DNA of 64,000 nucleotides from Batkoa obscura (Eukaryota > Entomophthoromycota > Entomophthoromycetes > Entomophthorales > Batkoaceae): NCBI GenBank assembly GCA_030770535.1, contig JASVEC010000034.1, positions 124,001-188,000 on the forward strand. Direction: 5' to 3'. A model generated the notes under the pieces. The model was not told the origin of the DNA, searched no databases, and worked only from the letters and a program-made list of their open reading frames with translations. A program made the position numbers and the translations under genes. Numbering within the stretch: position 1 is the first letter of the stretch; every line of letters starts with the position of its first letter. Below are positions 1 through 11,584 of this stretch, one piece after another.

Positions 1-2739
1 TTAAATTTTTAAATAATAAACATCAAAAAATCGCTTTAATTGTATTTATCCCTGATTAAAAAATTAAATTTTAGAAATTAAGGTAATCAAATGAAATTAT
101 TATAAAGATATTACTATATAAAAATAACCATAGAACAATATAAAAGCTAATGGAATCAAATTAGCCTTATAGCTTTGTTCCATTTAAACTAACGATATCT
201 CTCATTTATTTATTAACATATATTATATAAACAAGTACTGAGTCTGGGTTCTATTATTAGGTACAATATAATTTAAAGAATTATTTCACTTTGCTTTAAG
301 CTTTAAGGATTGTAGCATGTGACACATAAGTAATTGAAGTTGGTAACTTTAAGTTACTTTATGAGAATTTAAATACAAAAGTATTAAATTTGGTAATTTA
401 ATAATAACTAAGTCACATTATTAATACAAAAGAAGGTTCAAATACAAATGAACTTTTGTAATCTTTATAGATTTCGTATCAATCCTTATAATAGTACTAA
501 GTTTTTAAACAAAACTAAGTGTCTTAAGTTTCAAGATATTGAGTATAAAACATAACTAAAACTTGAATTAGAAAAAGCAAAATTTAGAACTGTATTAGCT
601 TATTAAATATAAAATATTATATAATGATTATATTTAAGAGTAATCAGTAATTTTATTTGTTTAGTTTATAAACTAGAGATTCTAAATGTAATAATATATC
701 ATAAAAAACTAAGGTTACAAAAAATAACCACTATATTTTTTATGAAAGTAATTTATAATGGGCGATATATATTTTATAAAATATATAGATTGTCACTTTT
801 AAGTCTTTGTTTCCAGCCTATTGATTACCTAAATGTTGAATTATCATTTGTAGATTATCAGTAATTCAAATAACTAAAATCCTTAAAACTAATTGACCTG
901 ATGAAGAATTGTAATGTCATATTTTTCTAATATGGAAAAATAAAATAAAATACAGTATTTCCATCACACTTAGCTATAAAAAATTGTTTAAGGAGTAATC
1001 TATTACCATATTAAGTATAACGTTGTAACAGTTCTATGTTTTTATTTATTTGTAATTTTGATACTCAATATCACTCTAAAATATCATACTTCAAAGCTGC
1101 AAATCTTAATAACATAAATCAGTAATTAATTTATCTTAAGTTTTGTAACCTTTATAACTGATTTAATTTTAACTTTGATTTTAATCTAATAAAATTATAC
1201 ACCTATTTTGAGTTAACTTTAATTACCATATTCTATTTAACTTAAATCTAGATAAAATATGTATTAGTTACTTTTATCTTAATTTACCCAACAGTTGTTT
1301 ATTTTCAAAGCAAAGATAGATTTAGAGGATAGTATACCTAATATGGTATTTAAATGCTTACTAAAAAAGAGTGGTTTGAGTAACATAATTTAGATAACTG
1401 AAAACATGAACCAAAGTTGGTCTGTATCTTTCTTACTAGTATACCTCTCCGATTATAACTATATATTCTTTTGTTTATCTATATAATAAATAGGATAAAC
1501 TTCATACATTCTATAGATATATTCAAACAAACCATTTCCCCCTTAAGTGGTTTTATTATCCCTTTAGAAATTAAGAAATTTACAGTTAATATTCTCGTAA
1601 AATTATCTTTGCATAATTTAGATAAGCGTAATCAATATGGGGATGTATTTGTTTGAAAATTTTACTAACAGTTATTCTACTCAAATAGTGCTTGAAAAAT
1701 GGAAAAAATGACAAAATCAAAAAGAATATCCCCATATGTAACTTATTAGAGGGGGCATAACTCAAAATAGGAAAAATAAAGTTTTAATTGCTTTATTTCA
1801 CAAACTTTAGGGTCTATCAACAAATTATGAAGATTCAACATGAAGTAATAAAATTTGGAGTAAACAGAAGCTTAGATAAATTTGGTCGTTGATAAAAATC
1901 AATTGTTTCATGTAAGAAAAAAAACAAACTTAAATTGCTCTAGGAGTTTGGATAAACCATGATTTCTAAGGATACAGTAAAAATTTATTGAAAGATCACG
2001 GTGATATTGATTGATTGTATTTTTATAAAAAAATAAAGGACTCGATCGATGTCTAAAGAAATTGCGTAAAATAGGGATAATCATAAACAAGCTATTTTTT
2101 TATGAATGGAGATATTTTAAGGAAATATCAAGTTTTTTAAAAATGTGTGTATTGTAGTTTGGAAATATTAAAAACTATTTTATAATACGACCTAAAACTT
2201 TGTGTTATCATGAAAAATGATATCTTGCCAATATATTATAATTTATCGATATATATTGATATGATTATACGTTGTTTTATAGTAAAATTCAGATCAAAAC
2301 TACGAAAGTGAAATCAGTATACCATACAGTTACTAATAGTTACTAAAGTTGATTAATAAATCCAGATTCAATATTACAGAGAAAGGGGATTATAACAGAA
2401 AAATTTCAAAAACTATAACTAAAAATACTAAGCTTGTAATATAAGGTTAAACCTAATATTCAATTATCATTAACTCTAAGTTGTGACTAAGTAGTATTAT
2501 CTATTAGACTTTGTTTTACTTTTAATTTAACATAGAAATTTTAATTATAGATACATCTTTTGTATAATCTAATAATAAGTTCTGATTTAGAGATTTTTAA
2601 ACAACGTTAATCTTAATTTTGATTAAAATGCATTCTAAATTTATCTTTAAATGTAACTTATTGCATAAATAGAAATAAGAATCAAAAAGTATAAATAGTT
2701 AAGGATAAGAAATTTTTTAAATTATTTATTTATTTTATA
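1..2739. other. AT-rich intergenic region with one MITE
   Basis: No convincing gene. Every open stretch is short, low-complexity and unlike the coding regions further on. The only recognisable item is MITE copy A near 1635-1737. The last few hundred bases presumably hold the promoter of the WOPR gene starting at 2740. Confidence 0.6.
1635..1737 (+). mobile_element. MITE copy A
   Basis: About 103 bp with intact ATATGGGGATGT-type left end and ATCCCCATAT right end, TA at both borders. The interior carries the family core (CTCAAATAGTGCTT followed by TGGAAAAA). Forward orientation. Confidence 0.8.
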
Positions 2740-3531
2740 ATGAACTTGAATAATATAATGTTTAATAATTCCAAAGAGAATCAAGAAAAAAAATTCAAGC
2801 CCTTTGGAATGGAATCCTTTATAGGCCACATTCAAACTGTTAAAGATGCATTACTGCTCTTTGAGGCTGTAAGAAGTAACAACCTAAAGTGCATTGAAAG
2901 GAGGCTAAACGTAGCTGAAAGAAATAACATAAAGTCTGGTGCAACGTTCATATTCGATGAACAACAGTCTGGGTTACAAAGATGGACAGATGGGTATTCG
3001 TGGTCAACGTCAAGAGTAAAAGGCCACTTCTTAGTATATGAACAAAAGAACCAAATGGACCCCTTATTTAAAAAAACAATATCGGTTGTCACAAGAGATA
3101 ATAAAAAGTATTGCTTAGTCAATTATTATTATGGTAGAGATCTAGATAGTAATTGCTTAGTTACTCCAAAAGATTTACAAAGGTTTCAATCATACTCAAT
3201 TCCAGCTGGATTTTATTTCAAGTTCTCCTCTTCTTTAAAAGATGGTGCAAAGTCTTTTAAATTAACTCCATTAAGTGCAAATGATGATAGTGATGTATAT
3301 ACAAAAGAAGCTATTAAGCGTCCTAATCCTTTTGATTTACTTTTTAACCACGATAATATGACAACAACTTCTTCAATATCTACATTGCATCACTTCCCTA
3401 GCACCTCAGTACCCCAAATCAACTATGAGAATACTTACCATGATACAAATACTTATAAGTCATACCCTACTTCTAGTTCTATGAAGTTACCAGGTATACA
3501 GTCATTACTTTTACGTGGTGATTATAATTAA
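2740..3531 (+). CDS. WOPR-domain (Gti1/Pac2 family) regulator 1
   Basis: A 263-residue protein with a WOPR DNA-binding domain, the fungal family of Wor1, Ryp1, Gti1 and Pac2 that controls morphological switching, conidiation and nutrient responses from the nucleus. The domain starts near residue 24 (MESFIGHIQTVKDAL). It contains the family signature RWTDG (81-85), then WSTSR (88-92) and GHFLVYEQK (95-103), and ends with the strand KKTISVVTRD near 111-120. The C-terminal third is Ser/Thr/Asn/Pro-rich and probably disordered, as is usual. It is a single exon. The first ATG gives a 23-residue extension; Met24 aligns with the start of the paralogue at 22520-23353 and is an alternative start. The target genes cannot be read from the sequence. 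Confidence 0.88.
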   Translation: MNLNNIMFNNSKENQEKKFKPFGMESFIGHIQTVKDALLLFEAVRSNNLKCIERRLNVAERNNIKSGATFIFDEQQSGLQRWTDGYSWSTSRVKGHFLVYEQKNQMDPLFKKTISVVTRDNKKYCLVNYYYGRDLDSNCLVTPKDLQRFQSYSIPAGFYFKFSSSLKDGAKSFKLTPLSANDDSDVYTKEAIKRPNPFDLLFNHDNMTTTSSISTLHHFPSTSVPQINYENTYHDTNTYKSYPTSSSMKLPGIQSLLLRGDYN

Positions 3532-5355
3532 ATAAAATTTGCTTTAACTTTAAATTGCCTTATTAGTATGTTTGATTTTAATAAATTTTAACGATTCAAA
3601 AATCTTTAATTTCTAGAATAATTACATGTTTTATAAAAGGTTTAACTTATTACAACAATTCAATTAAAAATGAATTTTAATTCCTGTTAAATGGGAATGT
3701 AATAATTATCATGCTTTTATTACAGAAAATTCGATATTTATGAAATTTATGGTTATTGCATGTTAAAATTAAGAATTTGAAAAATCTCGTAAACGTGAGG
3801 TGTTAAAAATTGATGTTTAAAATAAGGTAAATAGATACAAACGTTAGAAAATATCAAATTATATTAGTGGACATGGCTTTTTAGATGTCTTTTTTGAGCA
3901 ATTTAAATCATCTATTCACTTGTTTTTAATCCCCACTGATAAAAATGAAAATCTGAGGGTAATTACTAAAAATAGGGAACTCCGTACACACTCCCTTAAT
4001 TAAAAGGATGATTAAATTAATACTATGACCCATTTTAATCTGGTATAAATCCTTATTTTTAATACCCTATTTCTATTTGATAAGAAAATTTACTTTTTTA
4101 GACAACAGTCCTCTACTGCTGAAAAAGTTTATGCCCGCTCCAATATTTTAAGGGATATCTGTTTACATTTCTAATCTTTATTTTATTATAAAACGGTCAT
4201 TATCTTTTAACCTATTTCAATAGCATAAATAAGGCTTATATTCCTCACCAATCCAATTTATTATTTTTTACTAACTTGAAACTTAATAGAACAGTCTGAT
4301 TGTTATAATTAGAAAGAATTCTTAATTTCTAAGTTTTAAAATAAAGATTTAAAATAAACTATAATTACTAATTACATAGCTAAATTTAAAGTCTAGTTAA
4401 AATTGAAATCTCTTATATCACTTTTTGTCTATTTTTATATAGCGCAAAATTTAAAAAAGAAATATATAAATTTGAAAAAAAATGTTACAATATTGAGGAT
4501 GTATTTTTTGTTTAGGAATTTTATTAACAATATCTCCGCTCAAATAACGCTTAAAAAATGGAAAAGTAATGAAACCAAAAAAATATCCTCACTATTAACT
4601 TTAAAATTGAGCAAAGTGGTAATACTGATGACATTTGTGCTTAATTTAAATCTTTGATAACTCAAAATTGAATAAAAATTGAGCTTTAGGTTTAAACTAA
4701 CCTACAACCTACAACCTAATTTATATTTGGATTTTCAAATCGTTTAGTTATGTTTTTAAAAAGTTATAGAGCTTTTTCCAAAACTTCACATCCCCCTATA
4801 TTAATTTTAAAACCAGAATGCTATTTTAAGATGACAGCCTCATTTATCAGAATATTCTAAAGCATTTTTAATCTATACTAAGTTTTCTTTTTTATTGAAC
4901 AAAAAATAACAAGGAAAAACATAACTACCTGCTGAAGCATGGTTAAATTATAAAAAGTACTAAATGGGAATGACTATCATTTCTATTGTTCTTTTGTTTT
5001 TTCGTCGACTTTTTAATCCCATTTTACTTATTAGCAAATTTATCAACAGACCACTTCAAAGCATATTGCTCTTCTAAGGATATATAAAAAAGTTTCTAAC
5101 TCCAAAAATAAAATAATTTTATAATAAATACATCAGTAGTAAGCTTTTATTTTCTATGGTATTTATATCAAAGAGCTCAAAATTTTGTAATAGTTAATAT
5201 AAGATCCTATTTACTTGAAATATAAATAGTCCAAAGAGTTAGATAAGAATTGAAATTTTCATGATTAGAATACTATTTAATATTTAATAAACCATATAAA
5301 TAGGCTTTACTTATAGTTTAAATAGAATAAAATAAAATAAAATAAAATATTATTT
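3532..5355. other. AT-rich intergenic region with one MITE
   Basis: Lies between the WOPR gene and the 3' end of the first MFS gene. It holds MITE copy B (about 4490-4595). An open stretch at 4403-4657 is produced by that MITE and its flanks and is not taken as a gene. Nothing else is recognised. Confidence 0.6.
4490..4595 (+). mobile_element. MITE copy B
   Basis: A diverged family member. The left end reads TATTGAGGATGT and the right end ATCCTCACTAT. The interior core (CTCAAATAACGCTTAAAAAATGG) is clear. Forward orientation. Confidence 0.72.
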
Positions 5356-6951
5356 TTATTTTACAGTAATTTTACAGCCTTCCCTAAAAGGTATATGTTT
5401 CACAAATAATGATGAAATAAATGTAAAGGTAGCAAATAAAATAAGCAACAAATATGAATATTTTATACCCTGAAGGTAGCTTTCTTGTACTAACACTATT
5501 TGATTGGGAGTTAAACTAGATATTCCGTTTGAAGATGATATTATAGTGATAGGGTTTACATTAGGCAGCTTTTCTGCTAAAGTTGATATTAAAACTGTAG
5601 AGAAAATTGATCCTTGAATAGCTAAACCAAGGATTGAACCTAAAGGGAAAGAAAGGCCAATTACAGCAGTGATGATTGCAACATCTTTTTCCTCTACAGC
5701 ACATTGACAAATAATCAGACTATTTATTGCACATATTCCAACCCCCAATCCAATAAGTAAAGTATAAATAATTTCCTCAGCTCTGGTAATATCTAATCGT
5801 AAAAGGGTACCAAACAAAGTGACTCCTAAGAGTGTTGAAAAAGAGCCAACCATAGACATTATCCTATAGCTTTTTGTCTTGGTAATAAAAATTCCAGTGA
5901 ACATTGCTCCAAAAACAGTCCCTAAAAGAAAGGGAAGGATTTCAATACCAGAATAAAGTGTTGATTTTCCTTTAACTACTTGATAATATAAAGGAATATA
6001 ATATACCGTTACTAAAGAACTAAATCCGTTAAAAAAATCCACAAGGTTAGCACATATTGTATTTCTGTTTAGGATATGAACAGGAATAATTGGTTCCTTA
6101 ACAAATTTTAACTCAATGATACCAAAAAAAATGTACATCAGTATTCCAATGACAATAGTAGAAAGCACAGGTGCTGAACTCCAAGTATATTCTTTACCAG
6201 CCCAATTAAGCCCTAGAATGATACAGATATTAGCCCCAATTAAAGTTAAACTGCCCAAGTAATCTATACGTAGTAACTTATTGCTTAAGTTTTCTTTTTT
6301 TGATGGTACCTTTAAAGATACAATAAACACTACCATTGTTACAATACAAATTGGTACATTTATATAAAAAGCCCAACGCCAAGATAAGCCATCACTAAAT
6401 GAACCACCAATTAAAGGTGCAACTATAGAAGCTAAACCATAAGCAGTAGAAATTGCACTCATATAAAGACCACGAGTTTTTATAGGAACTATATCTGAAA
6501 GTATAATAGCTGAAATTGCTATTAAACCACCGCCACCAATACCACAAATAGCACGAAAGATAATAAAAAGGATAATATTTTGGGTAGTACCACACGCGAT
6601 AGTACCAATCAGAAAAAAGGTCAAAGAGAATAAGATCGAAGGCTTTCTACCAAAAATATCAGATAGTCTTCCATATAGTGGTAGCATTGCTGTTGAAGTT
6701 AAAGAGTATGCTACCCCTACCCAAGTAATAAGATTTAACCCCCCAAGCTCATTAAGGATGGGTCCGAACGCTGTGGATACCATAATATTGTCTAATACAG
6801 GGATCAAATTTGATAGAATCAAGCCTAAAATTATTATTCTTAGCCTCCACTTACTTATTTTGAACTCATCACCTATATAACTATCTTCACATCTTTGATC
6901 TAATTGATATTTTGAATCAGGCTCATCGTTTGAAAAAATACCATCATTCAT
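5356..6951 (-). CDS. MFS transporter, DHA2 (14-TM drug:H+ antiporter) type, copy 1
   Basis: A 531-residue multi-spanning protein of the major facilitator superfamily, most like fungal DHA2 multidrug or toxin exporters at the plasma membrane. The cytoplasmic motif GRLSDIFGRK (94-103) follows the second helix, and LSWRWAFYINVPI is the family sequence before helix 6. The hydrophobic profile suits 14 helices. I start at the first ATG of the frame (6951); the frame stays open upstream to about 7032, but only with a non-ATG codon. It is intronless. It is a close paralogue of the next gene on the same strand, down to the shared C-terminal KHIPFREG. Its first helix reads LDNIMVSTAF where copy 2 has the canonical LDNTVVSTSL, so substrate or coupling may differ. 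The substrate is unknown. Confidence 0.9.
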   Translation of the reverse strand: MNDGIFSNDEPDSKYQLDQRCEDSYIGDEFKISKWRLRIIILGLILSNLIPVLDNIMVSTAFGPILNELGGLNLITWVGVAYSLTSTAMLPLYGRLSDIFGRKPSILFSLTFFLIGTIACGTTQNIILFIIFRAICGIGGGGLIAISAIILSDIVPIKTRGLYMSAISTAYGLASIVAPLIGGSFSDGLSWRWAFYINVPICIVTMVVFIVSLKVPSKKENLSNKLLRIDYLGSLTLIGANICIILGLNWAGKEYTWSSAPVLSTIVIGILMYIFFGIIELKFVKEPIIPVHILNRNTICANLVDFFNGFSSLVTVYYIPLYYQVVKGKSTLYSGIEILPFLLGTVFGAMFTGIFITKTKSYRIMSMVGSFSTLLGVTLFGTLLRLDITRAEEIIYTLLIGLGVGICAINSLIICQCAVEEKDVAIITAVIGLSFPLGSILGLAIQGSIFSTVLISTLAEKLPNVNPITIISSSNGISSLTPNQIVLVQESYLQGIKYSYLLLILFATFTFISSLFVKHIPFREGCKITVK

Positions 6952-7897
6952 TATGTAATTCCGCGAGCGTTGCTGCCTTTTTGTTTTATAGATTTGAATC
7001 GGTACAATAATCGAATACTTTTGTGAAATCAACTGTTAGTAGAGCTATAAGATGTTCCAGATTTATATACTTAGTTGTTTAGAAGTATTATTAATTCTAG
7101 GTATATTTATAGATTTAAATTAAAAGAATGCTTTTTTATTTTTTTCTAGTCAAAATATGTTTTTTTTTCTTAGTTTGGATTATCTTATTGTTTATTACTG
7201 TATTGTATTTATACCTTTAAAACAGATGACTTGGGTCCTGGTCCTAAAGGAACATGTCTAAAGTTTGCCTATTAAAGACCAATGTACTAAATTTACCTCA
7301 AGTTTTTTTTACACAATATGGCTTGGCATGAATTCTTCAAGATTTAAAAATACTAAGAATAATTCATAACTTTTAGTTATACAACTTAATTACTTAAAGT
7401 ATCCTTTAACTATATCAGTTTTTTAAGTCAGTCAATAAATATACAGGGATTGTAAAGAGCAACAGGTTATATTTTTATCCTAATAAAATGTTTTCCTTTT
7501 TTTCAATATGCTATTTTTTTGATATTATAGAAAGAAGAACTTAAACAAAATAAAAACAATTTTTATCTAAAATCTACTTAATAAATAAATACCTTAGATT
7601 GTGGTAAGGTTACCTCATTTAGCTAGTAATTATATAAATAATAGAAGAGCATTTTTAAATTTACACATTTTGTTTACCCTGCTCTTTACATTTATAATTT
7701 TTAAATATAATAAGTCAAGCATAGAATTTTCACTCCGATTTTAACAAATTAAAATTCAGTTCTACAAATACAAGTGAATAAACAATAATATTATATTTAT
7801 ATAGATGAGGGTAGAATAGCCCACATTTGAATAATTATCAAACAAGCGTATTTATTTAAAAATGTAACTAGTTTTGATTTTAATTTTATAATCATAT
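6952..7897. other. Spacer between tandem MFS genes
   Basis: About 950 bp of AT-rich DNA holding the 5' region of MFS copy 1 and the 3' region of copy 2. No gene, RNA or MITE copy is recognised. Confidence 0.55.
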
Positions 7898-9502
7898 TTA
7901 ACTTACAGTAATATTAGAGCCTTTTCTAAAAGGAATATGTTTCACAAACAAGGAAAATACAAATGCTAAAACTTGAAAACCAATCAAAGAGTAATATAAA
8001 TATTTAAATGCTTGGATATATGCTTGGCTGACTATGATGGACTGCTCTGAAGTTAGTTTTCTCAACTCTTCAGCATTTGAAATAATCATATTGGTATTAA
8101 TAGCAGGCAAATTTTTAGATAAATTGTTTAGTAAAATATTTGAAAATACGGATCCTTGGACAGCTAGTCCTAAAACCGACCCTAAAGATTGTGTAAAATT
8201 AACCAGTGCAGTGACAATTGCAACATCTTTCTCTTCAACTGCACATTGGCATATGATGGTATTAGTTTGTACACATAAACCAAGTCCAACGCCAATGATA
8301 AGAGTAAACAAAATTTCCTCTACTCGAGTAATATCCGTCCTTAATAAAGTTCCAAATAAAATGACACCGACCAAAACTAAAGCAGTACCAACAATAGGTA
8401 GGACTCTATAGCTACCTGTTTTTGATGCAAAAATACCAGAAAAAATTGAAGCAAATATAACCCCCAACAGAAAAGGTAATAACTCTAATCCAGCATATAT
8501 AGCAGAGCTCCCTTTAATAATCTGATAATATAGCGGTATGTAGTATAAGGACACCATCAATGTAAACCCATTAAAAAAAGTGACAAGGTTAGCACTTATA
8601 GTATTTCGATTTAATACATAACCAGGCACTATAGGCTCAATGGCATACCTAATTTCTACTATTATAAAAATAGCAAACATTATGACAGCTATTATAATAG
8701 TAAATACGACCCGAAAAGAATCCCAACTGTAATCTTTGCCACCCCAATTTAATGCCAAAACTAAGCATGTGTTTGCTATAATTAAGGAAGAAGCCCCTAA
8801 ATAATCAATCCTTTGAAACTTTTTCAAGAAATTTTCGTTTGTTTTAGGCAATTTTAAGAAAAACAGTATGATAGCAATAGTTATCACACAAATTGGAATA
8901 TTAATATAAAATGCCCAACGCCAAGATAATCCTTCACTAAAAGCACCCCCAATTAAAGGGCCAACGACAGAGGCAAGAGCAAATATAGCCCCTACAATAC
9001 CCATATAGATGCCTCTTGTTTGCATAGGTGCCATATCTGAGATAATGATAATAGCAATTGAGATTAATCCACCCCCACCAATTCCAGCAATGGCACGAAA
9101 TACAATTAAGATGATAATGTTTTGGGCTACCCCACAGACTATGGAGCCAATTAAAAACGAAATCAATGCAAATAAAATGGTTGGTTTACGTCCAAAAATA
9201 TCTGAGAATTTACCATATAGTGGCTGTAAAACAGTGCTTGTTAAGAGATAAGACGCAGCCACCCAAGTGATTTGATCCAAACTATTAAATTCGGATGTTA
9301 TTATTGTTAGTGAAGTGGAGACCACTGTATTGTCCAAGGCTGCTATAAACAGAGTAAGAGATAGCCCAAGCATGATTATGATCATTTGAGAGCGTGTTAT
9401 CTTCTGTTTGCTTAAATCAATACCCACTATATCTCTCTCTTCCTCATTTTCTTTAACTATGGTTTTGTTATTATTTGCTTCAACGTCATCTAGATTTTTC
9501 AT
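7898..9502 (-). CDS. MFS transporter, DHA2 (14-TM drug:H+ antiporter) type, copy 2
   Basis: A 534-residue DHA2-type transporter, paralogous to the gene at 5356-6951 and in the same orientation. After a charged N-terminus of about 38 residues, the first helix contains LDNTVVSTSL, the conserved DHA motif D1. Motif A is GKFSDIFGRK (97-106). LSWRWAFYINIPI precedes helix 6, and the C-terminus ends HIPFRKGSNITVS. The start is a clear ATG. It is a single exon. Because it keeps the canonical motifs better than copy 1, it may be closer to the ancestral exporter. The two probably arose by tandem duplication. The family exports small toxic molecules by proton antiport; the actual substrate cannot be inferred. 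Confidence 0.92.
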   Translation of the reverse strand: MKNLDDVEANNNKTIVKENEEERDIVGIDLSKQKITRSQMIIIMLGLSLTLFIAALDNTVVSTSLTIITSEFNSLDQITWVAASYLLTSTVLQPLYGKFSDIFGRKPTILFALISFLIGSIVCGVAQNIIILIVFRAIAGIGGGGLISIAIIIISDMAPMQTRGIYMGIVGAIFALASVVGPLIGGAFSEGLSWRWAFYINIPICVITIAIILFFLKLPKTNENFLKKFQRIDYLGASSLIIANTCLVLALNWGGKDYSWDSFRVVFTIIIAVIMFAIFIIVEIRYAIEPIVPGYVLNRNTISANLVTFFNGFTLMVSLYYIPLYYQIIKGSSAIYAGLELLPFLLGVIFASIFSGIFASKTGSYRVLPIVGTALVLVGVILFGTLLRTDITRVEEILFTLIIGVGLGLCVQTNTIICQCAVEEKDVAIVTALVNFTQSLGSVLGLAVQGSVFSNILLNNLSKNLPAINTNMIISNAEELRKLTSEQSIIVSQAYIQAFKYLYYSLIGFQVLAFVFSLFVKHIPFRKGSNITVS

Positions 9503-11584
9503 GGTTTTTAATACAAAATATGGTAAATAGCTATTAAATAAATAATAGTTGTCATGGATTAACCCTTTATTTATATATTTTGAGTTTAGTTTTTAATTAA
9601 ATGTATTTTTATGCTAGTTTCAAAGTTAACTTCTTTTGGTCTATTTTAATTTGGGGAGTATACTTAGGGTTTTAATTGGTAAGATAATTAACAAACTTTT
9701 ATCATAGGTATTTAATTTAAACCTAATGGAAATTAGCTTTTATTAATTCAAATCATTATTGATTTTCTAATCTCTCAATATTATATGTTGGAATTGTAAT
9801 ATATTTTCAAAGGGGACCTTTAATTTATTCAATGTAATGTTTTAACCATAGGTTTATAGAAACGTGATTTTTATATCTATATGTCTATGTCCTTAACTTT
9901 AAAATATTTACCCCAAGGCCTTAAATTTTTAAAACTGGGACTTAATTTAAAATTGTAAACTCCTTTTTTACACCTATGATTTATAAATTAAGGGTAGTAA
10001 AGTCATAACTTTATATATTTTAAAGTAATAGTATATTTTTAAGTATTTAAAGCAACATGTGCTTGAGACAGTTTAACTTTTGAACTGAGAAGATCCTATT
10101 CAACTTGATATCACTCTCGTTATAACACTTTACAGTTTTTCTATGTACACAGTCTATTCTTAGTACTTTAGGTTCTGAAATAGGTCTTTATAGCTAAAGT
10201 AATCAAAAATCTATGTTGAACCGTTTTTAATCAACAAGAATTTTCTATTAATCTTAAAAGAAATAATTATGCCAAATATTGCTATCAATACATATTATAT
10301 GAAAATGGTTTTCTATTTCAGTATTTAATCCTCTTTTTAAGTTTCTTAAAATTTAAGTTATTATTAGGTATTCCTGTATGGAGTTTTTTTTGGTTTCATC
10401 ACTTTCCCAATTTTTTAAGCGCTATTTGAGCAGAAAGATTACTAATAAAATCTTTGAATAAAAAAATAGATACTCACATATTCTTATTTAAATTTAATAA
10501 TAATAAAACACTGCTTAATTTGAGAAAAAAGCTTGAAAAACAAATACAAGCTATTTAAATAAAATAGGTTACTACTTTTTATAATCTAATTTTTTTTTGA
10601 AATTTTTTTAACTATAACATTTAAATAAATCAAAAAGCAATTTATACCTCGATTTCGCAGTCTTTATAGCTAAGATTTGCCCAAAAACAAATAAACATGA
10701 GGATGTCTAATGGTACATTTTTATATAAAAAACATTCGTATATATCACTTAAAATGGACTACTTATTCCAATGTATATTTTCTAAGTATAATGTAAAATC
10801 CTGAAGCAGATGATAATTTTGATACAAATAAAATAAGCCTTCATAAAACAGAAAATAGCTTTCAAAACACATTCTAACTTGCATCAAAACTCAAACAGTT
10901 TATTTTAAAATATTTTTACTTAAAATGATGGTATAGCTATATGGTGCATAAACAGCATAATTTCAAAAAGTAGACTAACAATCAGGCAACTTTTTGTTTA
11001 AAAATTTTTACGCGGACCAAACCTTCAGCCAATCATATCCAAAATTATTAACCAATGAAAATTTTTCATTTAAGCTCTTTTTAAAAAGTATAAAATCAAA
11101 TCTAAGGTGATTACAAATTTTATCTTTATACTATCTCAAAAGTAAGTTTTAATTTCACGTTTTTAAAATAAGACTGTGATGCATAACACACCTTTATCAA
11201 CTAGCATAGGCAATGATGTTGTTAAGTTAACCATCTTTCGGGACTGATGATTTATATTATAAATTCTATCATTTTATGAATTTTATACTAATTATATTAT
11301 TTTAGATCTATAAATCAGCATATATTACATATTAATAAAACTATCTAAGCTTCTAACATCATTTTATCTCTTTTACATTATAATTTACAATTTAAATAAT
11401 CTGCATTTTATACCCATATAGAAAAGCTTATAGTTAAACATTTTTTGGAAAATACTAGACCAAAGGCTAGTACCAACTTTATTAGTTATATTAAGATAGA
11501 ATAAAGTAAAACAAAACAATAATTAAAATTAACACTCACAAAATTCAACTATTGTAACAATTCAAAGTAATTATCTCTAGTGTA
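9503..11584. other. AT-rich intergenic region with one MITE
   Basis: Between the 5' end of MFS copy 2 and the 3' end of the DNase I-like gene. It holds MITE copy C (about 10376-10480). No gene of useful length was found on either strand. Confidence 0.6.
10376..10480 (-). mobile_element. MITE copy C
   Basis: Reverse orientation: TATGGAGTTTTTTTTGG left end, core TTAAGCGCTATTTGAGCAGAAAG, right end ACTCACATA. The ends are partly decayed. TA is present at both borders. Confidence 0.75.

Noticed and set aside
4403-4657. 84-residue open frame
   Set aside because: It is made largely of MITE copy B and low-complexity flanks.
6952-7032. Upstream extension of the first MFS gene
   Set aside because: The frame reaches 7032 only through a TTG codon; the first ATG is at 6951 and gives a normal DHA2 N-terminus.
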